From: Craspedostauros australis
Taxonomy: Eukaryota; Bacillariophyta; Bacillariophyceae; Mastogloiales; Achnanthaceae
Reading direction: 5' to 3'
NCBI GenBank assembly: GCA_026770025.1
Contig: JAMXDE010000004.1
Coordinates: 3,335,501 to 3,399,500 of the forward strand
DNA length: 64,000 nucleotides
The notes below the pieces were generated by a model. That model ran no database searches and was not told the DNA's origin. It saw only the letters and a list, made by a program, of their open reading frames with translations. Shown here piece after piece: positions 32,341 to 41,178 of this stretch. A program made the position numbers and the translations under genes. The stretch's first letter is position 1, and each line of letters begins with the position of its first letter.

Positions 32341-33486
32341 ATGCCGAATGTTACGAATGAACAACTCATTGCTGCTGCCAATGCAGGTGACTTGTCGGTG
32401 TTGAAGGAATGGAAGAAGCAGAACAAGACGCAGACTGAGAGAGTTGATGTCAACAAGGTTACAGACTGGGTTGGTCGCACTCCCCTTCGTCTGGCATGCC
32501 ACAACGGCCACCTGGAGTGTGTCAAGTACCTCATCGAATCATGTGAGGCGAACATCAACTACCAAAACAACCATGGTGACACTCCCCTTCATCTGGCATG
32601 CGACAACGGCCACCTGGAGTGTGTCAAGTACCTCATCGAATCATGTGAGGCGAACATCAACTGCCAAAACTACTATGGTGATGCCCCCCTTCAGACGGCA
32701 TGCCACCATGACCACCTGGATTGTGCGAAGTACCTCATCGAATCCTGTGGGGCGAATATCAACTGTGAAGATAACAATGGAAACACTCCCCTTCATCGGG
32801 CATGCATGGAAGGCTGCCTGGAGTGTGTGAAGTACCTCATCAAATCATGTGGGGCAAACATCAACTGCCAAAACAACGACGGTTGCACTCCCCTTCATCA
32901 CACATGCTGGAACGGCCGCCTGGAGTGTGTGAAGTACCTCATCGAATTATGTGGGGCGGACATCAACTGCAAAGACAACTCTGGTGACACTCCCCTTCAT
33001 CACACATGCTTGTGTGGCCAGCTGAGGAGTGTGGAGTACCTCATCGATTCATGTGAGGCGAAAGTGAACTGTCAAAACAACAATGGTTCCACTCCCCTTC
33101 ATTGTGCATGCAACAACAACACGCTGGAGTGTGTCGAGTACCTCATTGCATCAGCCAATGCTAATATCGACATCAAAAACAACGACAACAAAACGCCCCT
33201 CGATTTGGTCGATGCAACATTTAATATCAAGATGATAAACCGTCTCGATGATCTGAGTTATCGCAACTCACAACTGCGGCAGCAGTTGAAACAGAAGGAA
33301 CAAGAGAATGAACAACTGAAACAACAGTTGGGACAGCAGTTGAAGCTGAAGGAACAAGAGATTGAACATTTGCAACAACAGTCGAGACACCAGTTGAAGC
33401 GAAAGAGCCAAGAGAATGAACACAAACACAGCAGCCACAAGAGGACCAACGCCAGCATTGGAGAAGACCGACTCAAATCCTTCTAA
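32341..33486 (+). CDS. Ankyrin-repeat protein with coiled-coil tail
   Basis: A 381-aa frame from ATG 32341. About eight ankyrin repeats at residues 40-290 share a TPLHLAC-NGHLECVKYLI core; repeats 2-7 are very similar at DNA level, pointing to recent internal duplication. A Gln/Glu/Lys-rich coiled coil follows at about 300-365 (LRQQLKQKEQENEQLKQQL, repeated as QLKLKEQEIEHLQQQ). The frame stops at TAA 33484-33486, but the same frame immediately continues into a BTB domain (next feature) that has no ATG of its own before its first strand. The intact protein was therefore probably ankyrin, coiled coil, BTB, a known arrangement for Cullin-3 adaptors or scaffolds. Whether the stop is read through, polymorphic or disabling cannot be told here. 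No intron donor of the GTNNGT type lies near the stop. Confidence 0.85.
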   Translation: MPNVTNEQLIAAANAGDLSVLKEWKKQNKTQTERVDVNKVTDWVGRTPLRLACHNGHLECVKYLIESCEANINYQNNHGDTPLHLACDNGHLECVKYLIESCEANINCQNYYGDAPLQTACHHDHLDCAKYLIESCGANINCEDNNGNTPLHRACMEGCLECVKYLIKSCGANINCQNNDGCTPLHHTCWNGRLECVKYLIELCGADINCKDNSGDTPLHHTCLCGQLRSVEYLIDSCEAKVNCQNNNGSTPLHCACNNNTLECVEYLIASANANIDIKNNDNKTPLDLVDATFNIKMINRLDDLSYRNSQLRQQLKQKEQENEQLKQQLGQQLKLKEQEIEHLQQQSRHQLKRKSQENEHKHSSHKRTNASIGEDRLKSF

Positions 33487-34323
33487 ACTGGGAACAGGAC
33501 AGACACCATCTTCTTGTGTGGACAGGACGACGAACAGCAACCAATCAAGGCAAACTCCGGAGTCCTCATGATCACCGTCCCATCCATTGAGACGCTGATC
33601 GACAAAGGAATCCAACATCAATGCGCTCACGATGGCGCTCAAGATAGAACTGAACCCATCCAAACAACCATCCCTCTTCCCAACCTTCAACCAAAACACG
33701 TCCGATACGTCCCCCAATGCATCTACACAGGTGAGATATCATTTGATGACAGCGCTCGTGACAACACTGCTGCTCACATCGGCGCTATTGTCGACGCTCA
33801 CCGCGATGCAGATGCCTCTCACCAGCCAACTCCCGCCCTCAATAGACGGCACGATCTGCAACAGCTGATCCTTGTGGCCAACGAATTCGGCTTCTGGCGG
33901 CTCAAGCTTGTTCTTGAAGCAGAGTTGGCCCGCAAGCATCTCACAGAGGACATCATGATAGATGCATTGATATTCGCCCATCAACACAACTGCGTGGTGT
34001 TGAAGGATGCAGCAATGAGAATGGCAGCTGAAAGTGAGAAAGATATGTTCGCTCATCCAGATTTCAGCAAGCTGATTCTACAACCCCAACTGATGGGAGG
34101 CATTCATGTCCTCCGCAGTGGGGGAGCGGAGAGTGATGGTATTGATGATGAGTACAGTCACATGTCCATGATGAAGCTGCACAAGGTTAAAGATGAGGAT
34201 GAGAGTACAGCAAACGTGGATTCATACATGGATTGGGCGACATTGGTGGACTTCGTCCGCTCAATGAGTACCAAATCATCCAAAGCGATTGAGACGGACA
34301 GCTCTGCTGAAGAAGAGGAGTGA
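33487..34323 (+). pseudogene. BTB/BACK-domain continuation of the ankyrin gene, after an in-frame stop
   Basis: Same frame as the upstream ankyrin protein. Directly after TAA the translation reads TGNRTDTIFLCGQDDEQQP, the first beta strand of a BTB/POZ domain. KANSGVL (in place of the usual AH-VLAA), PNLQPKHVRYVPQCIYTGEI, then LQQLILVANEFGFWRLKLVL and HLTEDIMIDALIFAHQHNC complete BTB and the start of a BACK-like helical region. The first ATG in frame (33568) would remove strand 1, so an independent gene is unlikely. The tail is acidic (DSSAEEEE). BTB domains dimerise and bind Cullin-3. The body is otherwise undamaged for 279 codons, which argues for a recent stop or for readthrough. Confidence 0.7.
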
Positions 34324-34826
34324 AGTTCCAGATTATACCATGCCATACCATAGATCGTATCCATTTACATTGTATCCATTTACATTGTATCACATGTGTG
34401 CTATTGCCTTCTTCACAGACATTCTACGATGAAATGCCGAGACCGTGTACCTGATTGCTGGCCCATCATAGTTTGGGTTTCAATGAATGCACGGTGCTCC
34501 TCACGGGCTCGAGGAACTCCCAGGTGCGATCGAGTGGTTGCCACATGCCATCTAACTTGATTGGATTGTCCAACTTGATTGTAAGCGTCGCAAGAACATG
34601 CATACTAATATCGCGGTACTCATTCTTTTCGCAGTTGACGTGCTTGCTGAACGCAGACGAGGGTGATTGAGGTCATTTGGAAGCCATCAGCCATCGGGGT
34701 CGGCACCACGAATTTCAATGTGATGCGCGGAGCGTTGGATGGTCCTCATGTCTCCTGGACTTTGTGGCCGGGCTGAGCACATGGGCAGGGATCCCTCAAG
34801 CCAAGTTGATTGACGCCAGCCTGTGC
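34324..34826. other. Intergenic between convergent genes
   Basis: An imperfect repeat of CCATTTACATTGTATC occurs at about 34360-34391. No gene or RNA is recognised. Confidence 0.5.
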
Positions 34827-36000
34827 TTATTGCTCACACTGGACGTTCTCACTTGAGCCAAGCTCACGTATCCCAGTTGGCGAGCGCGCAAATTCGGAGA
34901 ATACACCGCAATACTCATGAATGTGCATACGAGTCCTAGTCAATTGATCGTCGCATATGTATTTCATCAAAGCAACAGAGCGATCGTAGAGGAGAATACT
35001 CGTTGAGCACACCAGCTGCTCGATGGTCGCCGTGCTACAGGCAACCATCGGTCAGGATGCGAATCTTTGATCGAATGGTGCCACTTCCTGTCGTCATGAG
35101 AGGGGCCCTTTCGAGACAAACTCACAAAGGGTTTGGATAGCGCATGCAATCCCGGTCACCTTTCCAGAAGTCAGGCTTCGTGGACACGAAGAAGTGGCCC
35201 ACTAACCCTCGCTCTAACAACTTGCATTGTTCGAGGCACATGTTTTTGCTGCTTGTGTCGCTTATTCCGAAGCTTCCGTCAACCGAAGCTCGCAGCGCAT
35301 CTGTCGCTTCATGGTCGAACCAAGCGAAGGAAAATCCATCGCAAGATGAAAGCGTCGGTGGTGGGATTGGAGGAGTCCACACATCGCCATTGTTCGAATT
35401 ACTGAACGAAAACCTGTCGTGAGGAGGCTCTTCATAGTCCAATATCATCATCGTCGAAAAGGTGGTCAGAGCCACCATGACGATGAACACGCCGAATGTT
35501 GCCTCCCAGTTGGCCTTGGTCGTTCTCACGCTCCTCGTTGAAATATCGGCATCTCCAATCGCCTCCTGGATTGCGATGGGGGAGCCATCGGGATTCACGT
35601 TGTTGCTGTTGCCTCAAACAGCTAGATCGGCCCCAGGGATCACCGTGATGGTGCCACGACCTGGTGCATTCTCGTTCTCCGCAGAATCTGTAGAATCCAT
35701 TCCCTCTTCATCGTACGGTCTGACAGATGCATTCGGAATGCGTCGTAGGGATGCGACCCCGTGCGTCTGTTGCACCATTCTGCAGCTGGCGGTCTCGAAC
35801 CGTTTGCTGTTGTTCATGTGTCTCACGTCGGCCATCTCAGCGTCATCGTTGCTATCATCGATCACTGCAGTTGCATTGGCCACAGGAAAGTTGTTGCTCA
35901 TGCAATCTTTGTTGCTTTCATCATGGATGCTATTGGATGCTGCTGTTGAGTTCCCTCGCGCTCTCTTTGTGAAGTGTGCTGGCTGCCACTGAATGAGCAT
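34827..36000 (-). CDS. Single-pass membrane protein with Cys-containing ectodomain, in-frame TGA, two exons
   Basis: The main exon runs from ATG 36000 to 35126 and the last exon 35034-34827; the 91-nt intron has donor GTGAGT and acceptor TGTAG and restores NPFTATIEQLVC. The first 128 codons are hydrophilic and Asn/Asp/Ser-rich. TGA (35616-35614) then interrupts, and the same frame resumes GNSNNVNPDGSPIAI, leading to a membrane segment (FGVFIVMVALTTFSTMMIL). The ectodomain contains FSFAWFDHEATDALR, CLEQCKLLERGLVGHFF, KGDRDCMRYPNP and further cysteines. Coding-like sequence on both sides of the stop suggests one protein of about 360 aa. Without the first part no ATG precedes the membrane segment. 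A GTGAGA at 35826 could be a donor, but I find no acceptor that restores the frame. The family is not recognised. Confidence 0.5.
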
Positions 36001-36135
36001 GTGTGGTGGGTGGATGGGTGGATCGGGAATGCCTGTTGGGTTGGGGCAGAACAAATGAAGATTTGTTGTTGTGCAGCAGCACCAATTCAAGAGTTCATAA
36101 ATATGTTTTTCGCTCAGCACGTCAGCGAAGCAGTA

Positions 36136-36213
36136 TTCGAATGGTCACGTGTTCGACTCACGTTGTTGACTCTCTAGGTCAGTATAGCTCAGTGGTAGAG
36201 CGTTCGATTGCAG
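36136..36213 (+). tRNA. Circularly permuted tRNA-Cys(GCA), copy 1
   Basis: The order on the DNA is 3' half then 5' half. 3' half: T36136, anticodon 3' strand TCGAA 36137-36141, variable TGGTC, T stem ACGTG 36147-36151, loop TTCGACT, T stem CACGT 36159-36163, acceptor TGTTGAC 36164-36170, discriminator T36171. The spacer is CTCTAG 36172-36177. 5' half: acceptor GTCAGTA 36178-36184, TA, D stem GCTC, loop AGTGGTA, stem GAGC, G26, anticodon stem TTCGA 36203-36207, loop TTGCAG to 36213. The T and anticodon stems are perfect, and the acceptor pairs throughout with two G-T wobbles. U8, A14, G18-G19, U54-U55-C56 and A58 are all present. Anticodon GCA with U73 identifies tRNA-Cys. The B box lies upstream of the A box, as in other permuted tRNA genes. 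Mature length is 72 nt before CCA. Confidence 0.88.
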
Positions 36214-36551
36214 ACTCTTTTTACTCCAAAAGAGCAGGAATCAGCCCTTTTTGCTCATCTTTTCGTCCCATTTCTCTGTTTTTGCCCAATTCTGGTTTCC
36301 TCTTGATGCTGGCGCTTCCGCAGGCCCAGCTTCAGGCGAGGGACCTATCGCCACCACACTCTTTGAGCAACATAGAGTAAATCGGCTTGCCGCAAGGATT
36401 AAGTGGTCGTCGTTCGTTATGAACTGTGTCTACTCACGCATGAACACTGCTCTTCTCTTTCGTACTGTGCTGTGCTGTGCTGTACTTTAATTATTCTCCC
36501 AACACCAGCTTCTGTTTCCGCTCCCTGCAGAAACAATCATCGAACATCATG
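36214..36551. other. Intergenic; conserved tRNA tail then no gene
   Basis: Bases 36214 to about 36280 match the tail of tRNA copy 2 with few substitutions (AAAAGAGCAGGAATCAG and CATCTTTTCGTCCCATTTCT are shared). The rest holds a short TGTGCTGTGCTGTGCTGT run and the 3' flank of the peptidase gene. Confidence 0.5.
36218..36222 (+). terminator. Pol III terminator (T5) of permuted tRNA-Cys copy 1
   Basis: TTTTT starts 5 nt after the 5' half ends, consistent with a transcript that begins upstream of the 3' half and stops here. Confidence 0.7.
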
Positions 36552-38559
36552 CTACACACTGCGTTCTGCCATCGCCACGCGCACGAGATCGAGTAAATGT
36601 CGCGCAATCTGAGTGTACGCCCCCTGCATGTCCAATGTGTCATTCTCGAACGGCCCCGTTTGTGACAATTCGCTATGATGCGCGCCGCTTGGGATGTTGA
36701 CCACGCGCAAATCAACCTGCGTTTCCAACTGCGACGCCATGGACCACCCATCGTTCATGCCATTGACGACAAGCATCCTGGTTGTGCTGAGCTGCGCCAA
36801 GTCATCTACGCCGATGTCATGCATCAGATCTTGGATGTGCGATGCAGAGTCAGATCGGGAATGGCAGTGCTGGTCCAGCCACTCGTCGCTGTATTCTTGC
36901 ACAGGGAACATGGAAGCGTCTGTCACCGTCGCTGGATTCGTGAGCAGGTCGCATATCTTCGCGGGGCAAACAGCAGAATGCGAGAGCATAGTGGCATTGA
37001 GCAGCACGTAGATAAGGGGAGTCGTGACAGGTTCAAGAAAAAACAAAGAGGAAATCAAGTGTGAGAATGACGGAGATCGTTGCCATGTAAGTGGGGCAGA
37101 CAAGAGCCGAATGACCCATCGATCAACGTACCTGCAAGTCCCAAATGTCTTGGGAAAGACCGCGCCCGATCTCTTCATGGTTGTCTGCGGACAAGGTGGA
37201 ATGCGGTCTAGATCGCACGAACGATGACAAATCGAAGCACTGACTCTCATCGCCGTTCGGGGCCATGAGGTAGGACGCGATCTTGCCTTCCGCCGACATC
37301 GTAGAATCTTGAAAGATATTGCACGCTGCCACAAGAGACGTCTCTGGACCTGGTGGGTAGTACTCCATGTTGCATTTTGCAAACCTATTTGCGATATTCA
37401 TGACCAACTCTTGCTGGAACACGACGGATGATTGGATATGTGATGGCATGGTGTCAGCGCAGATGCCCAACCTCGAAGAGAGATCGACATAGTTTGGCTC
37501 TTGGTCGTCGTTGACGCGAAGCGCACCCGAGATGTCCAGCAGCGTCTGATGGACGGCATTGGAGCATCCGGACGACGCCGATTCTGCCACTTGCGTGATC
37601 TTTTCAAAGTACGCATGCGTGTTTACATAATGTGTATGTAGTTTTAACGGTGCGGATGACGCGTAAGCGATGTCCACAACGTTCGGATACGTCAACCGCA
37701 TCATGGTAGCAAGCACTCCCGACATGCCACCGCCCACGGCAATGACGGGGCAGTAGTCTTTGCTGGATGGATCGAGGCTGCAGCCATGCTCTTCCTGCAT
37801 GTGCTGAACGATCTGAGCAAGGTCCGCCATTGTCTGATGAGGGCTTTGAAGCTGCCTTAGCCGATCCGAAGACGGAAAATCATTACTGCCATCGCTGTCA
37901 ATGTCTTTGTTGATGTCGCTGGAGTGGACGTCTTGCTGTGACACATGCTGGACCGGCCAGGATTTTCCATAGAACCGATGCTCTGGTTGCAGAACGTAGG
38001 CGTTGAGGATGCTGGCCAGATATTCCGCCACGAAGGGAATGCTCAGCCCTTTGTCATTGGAATGCTGTCCACCAACAATGACGAGGAATGGATGCCCAGG
38101 ACCTTGGAAGAAACGCTCGGATTCGTAGTACCGTTGCGAAAACACGGCGGTGTGCTCAGTCTGGTCTGCAGCAAAATGGTCCACAAGCTGATGTTCGTAG
38201 TGCTTTTCAACTGAATCTGCTCGTGGCATGGCCTCTCGCAGCAACGGCGTCCATATGGGGAGCAGATCCGGTTGGTCCACATTCGTAACATCACCGTTGC
38301 TGCTGTTATGCTGCACGAAGCCCAGCACGAGCAGCAGGAAGACGAGGAGCGCACCGACTGTGGATGCTGTTCGCAGGTCGTGCTGGATGCGCAGACTCGA
38401 AGGGTACCCGAAACGACTCAGCGACACGCTTCTGCCGACGGACGGCACGTCGTCGTCGCCATAAGTCTCCATGCTGGAGCTGGCGTGGAACAGATAGTCG
38501 CGATCCGAATGCGCAGGGCTGTCATCGTTGGGCGCGTTGGTGCTGCCGTAGCTGTGCAT
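36552..38559 (-). CDS. Peptidase S28-family (Pro-X carboxypeptidase/DPP7-like) homologue, nucleophile position altered, two exons
   Basis: Exon 1 is 38559-37132 and exon 2 36956-36552; the 175-nt intron has donor GTACGT and acceptor CGAAG, giving 610 aa. The splice restores IWDLQICDLL, matching the W-x-Q-C-T/D segment of S28 peptidases. A signal-anchor helix (GALLVFLLLVLGF) at about 68-80 predicts a lysosome-like or secretory location. Family motifs include YYESERFFQGPGHPFLVIVGG, LQPEHRFYGKSWP and RLTYPNVVDIAYASSAPL. The nucleophile motif GGSYGG reads GGGMSG: the serine position is Gly (codon 37728-37726) and a Ser occurs two residues later. The acid (VNGMNDGWS) and His (GAHHSEL) remain. It may be a pseudoenzyme or use the shifted Ser. 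The start at 38559 follows a GTATTATAC motif; ATG 38676 is an in-frame alternative. Confidence 0.8.
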
Positions 38560-39345
38560 GATGTTTGTATTCGTTGAGTACGAGCTATGGCTAATAGCTG
38601 TCCCAGTAACTTCGTATAATACTCTCTCCTCGACTCGTTTGTGCTCGTATGTGCGGGTGGACAGGAGCGTTGTCATCACATGTGACACGGTGCTCTTGTA
38701 TCTTGACGCCTCTTCATCCCATCAAGTTGTCATTGTGAGTGTGAGCGGAGCACACGCAGAAGCGCAATTCCTGAGCGACGAAACAGAAACGCCGGAGATT
38801 GTCATCTCCATTGATGCCATCGCCTCTCAACCAGCACTCGATCGCCTTTGTTGGGCATCTGCATCAAAGCACTATCCCATCAAAAGGAGAGGAACCTAAC
38901 AGCCATCTTCCTTCTCTTGTGTTGTGTCTGGACACTGCAACCTGTTGCAATTCCTCTGGCTCCTCCGGAATCTGCAACACCGTTCCGGAGGAGCCGTTGT
39001 TCGCGTTGATGTGGATCGTGATTGAGAGTGCGTTTACGGGACTCAAAGGATCCCTCGTACCTATCGTGACTTGTTGAAACACGAATCAATCTGCCCAAGC
39101 CTCAATTCCGCTTCTGGGCTCTTTCTGCATGGACGACCTGTTACCAACACTTCCTCTCTGGAGAGTACCATTATTGGATAGAAAGCAAGAATTTAGTTTA
39201 TATTGTTCCATTGCATGATGCGTTATTACACTAGAATTGTGCGAATGTATGCGTAATCACCTCGCTCTAATCTGGATGCGTTTGCTCTCAACCTTACACA
39301 CTCGCGACCATCCTGACACTGCCTAACTGCTCGACCAACATGCCC
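38560..39345. other. Intergenic, no gene recognised
   Basis: Promoter region of the peptidase gene plus the 3' flank of the SET gene. No RNA gene or repeat is seen. Confidence 0.5.
38614..38622 (-). promoter_or_regulatory. TATTATA-like core promoter candidate
   Basis: GTATTATAC on the minus strand about 55 nt upstream of the preferred peptidase ATG. Similar runs precede the starts at 45752 and 62239. This is positional evidence only. Confidence 0.3.
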
Positions 39346-41178
39346 TCACGGCACTCTGTTCCTCCAGATATCTGGAAGCATCTCATCGGGAATCATCATG
39401 GGATGCCGGAAGGACCACAGCTGCACATGATCCCTCGTGCAGGCCTGGACGTCGTAAAAGAAGAATGCCTGACGCGGGAGCTCGAACAGAATATGGCCGC
39501 CCTTATCCCACACATCGATCACGCATTGCTCTTCGTTGGTCAACGGATAGGTCAGCTGCACCATGTACGTGTCCCTGTCCTTGTTGTGATGCAGCACATC
39601 GCAGTCGTAATCCTCGTTGGTATCGAATCCTTGCGCGCCGTTGAATTCAACGTAATGTCCGATGACCGTCACGCGCACGTCGTCCAAATCGTAAGGCCGA
39701 TCAGTGACCAACCGTATGGGAATGTCCATGCGCGTGTTACGATCCGCCGCCTGCATGAAGTGCGGGCGCGGTGGTTGGCCGTCGACGTAGTAGTCGGCGA
39801 CGTGATCTTGCCATGCCGCCTCCCAGGCATCGCCGTAGTCGATAAAGATCTCTTCGTCCTCCTCAATGTCGCGCGTGGCGACATAGTCGAAGGACAGACC
39901 GCTTTGGGGCTGGCTGCCCCACACCTCGATGGGCGTCTCCCTCCATTCCGGATTCCGGTTGTTGGCGCTCCACACGATCTTGGTGTTGGCCTTCTCCTGG
40001 TGATGGTTGATCAACGCCGTGAGGATTCCGTAGGGACACATGAGGAGCGTGGATTCGTGATGCGCGAAGCAGTAGTTGACGAGCAGCTGGTGGTGCTTAG
40101 GGTTGTTGGGATCCCGTTGTATCTTATCACGGGCCTTTTCGTCAAAATGGGCCTTCTCGAAGTTTTCGTCATGCAACGGATAGTACATGTTGAGGATGGA
40201 ACCGTCAGGGATATGGATCAACGGTGCCGGCGCCACGAGAGTCCCCGCGGCGATGAAACGATTCGCGAAGGCACCGCGACCCGCATGCGGCAACGTCGAC
40301 TTTTGAGGCTTGATGTTGTCCATGCACTGCCCATGCTGCTCCAGCCATTCCATGCTGCGGATGCTGCGATTGAAATCCTGCATGTCCGTGCCACCTTGAT
40401 GCATGACGGGCTCGATCTGCGTCCTGTTGCTGGGCAGCGCCGACAGCGTGCGCGAGAAGATCTCGCCCTTGAGCTGGATCATGGCGTCGTACAGATCCTC
40501 GACCACGGCTTGCTCGATCTGCAGCGATGATTCCAACTCCAAAAAGTTCTTCAGCAATTCATCCGCTTGCACGTAATCATCCTCAAAGGGGATCGGGCCG
40601 TAAGTGCGAGTACGCGCTAGAAAGTAGCCGTACCCGTAATCCGAAAAGAGCTCCATCCCGGCCGGGATCTCGGTGATGGCATGGAAGGCACGCCCATGGT
40701 ACGGCGTGAATGCGCCCAGCCCTGGACTGTCCATCGGCACATCGCCCTGATCCATTTGGATCTTTGTGTCGTGAACATTGTGTAAGGATATATGACAGTT
40801 GGTGGCCGCCCCCATCCCGCCGGATGCCGCACTCAGGGCTTCGAAGCCATCCTCGGAATCCAATTCCATGTCATGAAAGTTGGATCCGGACCAGACGTAG
40901 TCCTTCCATAGGAATTCGTACTTCGTGTAGTTGTTGTGCCAATCCAGTTCAATGACAGGGATGACGACGTCGGGCAACGTGACTCTGTCGCCTGTCTTGT
41001 AGCTCTTGCTGCCTGCGAACACCCCGAGGCCGGCGCCAGGGATCGTGGATGGAGCCAAGTAGGTGTGGCATTCCGCTGCGACTGTCATTGTTGTGCCCTT
41101 GTTGTCCACTAGTAGCAGCAGTAACTGAAACCATGGAAGAATCAGTGGGGGTGTGTGCCGACTCATTGTTGCCGTCAT
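39346..41178 (-). CDS. Secretory-pathway SET-domain protein with two SET-like regions
   Basis: A single exon of 610 aa from ATG 41178 (ATG 41166 is also possible); the frame extends upstream but only from TTG. A signal peptide is clear (LILPWFQLLLLLV). The first SET-like region, about residues 45-200, has STIPGAGLGVFAG, NCHISLHN and ELFSDYGYGYF but lacks a good NHSCxPN motif. The second, about 300-490, is closer to SET: STLPHAGRGAFANRF, ALINHHQEKANTKIVW and DIEEDEEIFIDYGDAW, that is, a degenerate N-H plus the terminal D-Y-G. The last third is non-SET, with YPLTNEEQCVIDVWDKGG. SET domains methylate lysines, but a signal peptide and altered motif make histone methylation doubtful. Diatoms carry many such secretory SET-like proteins of unknown role. 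Confidence 0.82.
   Translation of the reverse strand: MTATMSRHTPPLILPWFQLLLLLVDNKGTTMTVAAECHTYLAPSTIPGAGLGVFAGSKSYKTGDRVTLPDVVIPVIELDWHNNYTKYEFLWKDYVWSGSNFHDMELDSEDGFEALSAASGGMGAATNCHISLHNVHDTKIQMDQGDVPMDSPGLGAFTPYHGRAFHAITEIPAGMELFSDYGYGYFLARTRTYGPIPFEDDYVQADELLKNFLELESSLQIEQAVVEDLYDAMIQLKGEIFSRTLSALPSNRTQIEPVMHQGGTDMQDFNRSIRSMEWLEQHGQCMDNIKPQKSTLPHAGRGAFANRFIAAGTLVAPAPLIHIPDGSILNMYYPLHDENFEKAHFDEKARDKIQRDPNNPKHHQLLVNYCFAHHESTLLMCPYGILTALINHHQEKANTKIVWSANNRNPEWRETPIEVWGSQPQSGLSFDYVATRDIEEDEEIFIDYGDAWEAAWQDHVADYYVDGQPPRPHFMQAADRNTRMDIPIRLVTDRPYDLDDVRVTVIGHYVEFNGAQGFDTNEDYDCDVLHHNKDRDTYMVQLTYPLTNEEQCVIDVWDKGGHILFELPRQAFFFYDVQACTRDHVQLWSFRHPMMIPDEMLPDIWRNRVP

Noticed and set aside
31876-36213. 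The tRNA-like sequences as conventional tRNAs, or as random A/B-box fragments of SINEs
   Set aside because: After the anticodon loop nothing pairs with TTCGA in either copy, so no conventional fold exists. A SINE head would have A box before B box and tolerate broken stems, whereas here the order is reversed and all stems are intact in both copies. A SINE-like origin of the shared tail is still open.
39340-40530. 396-codon forward frame antisense to the SET gene
   Set aside because: It mirrors the SET coding strand; the SET motifs lie on the minus strand and the antisense product has no domain.
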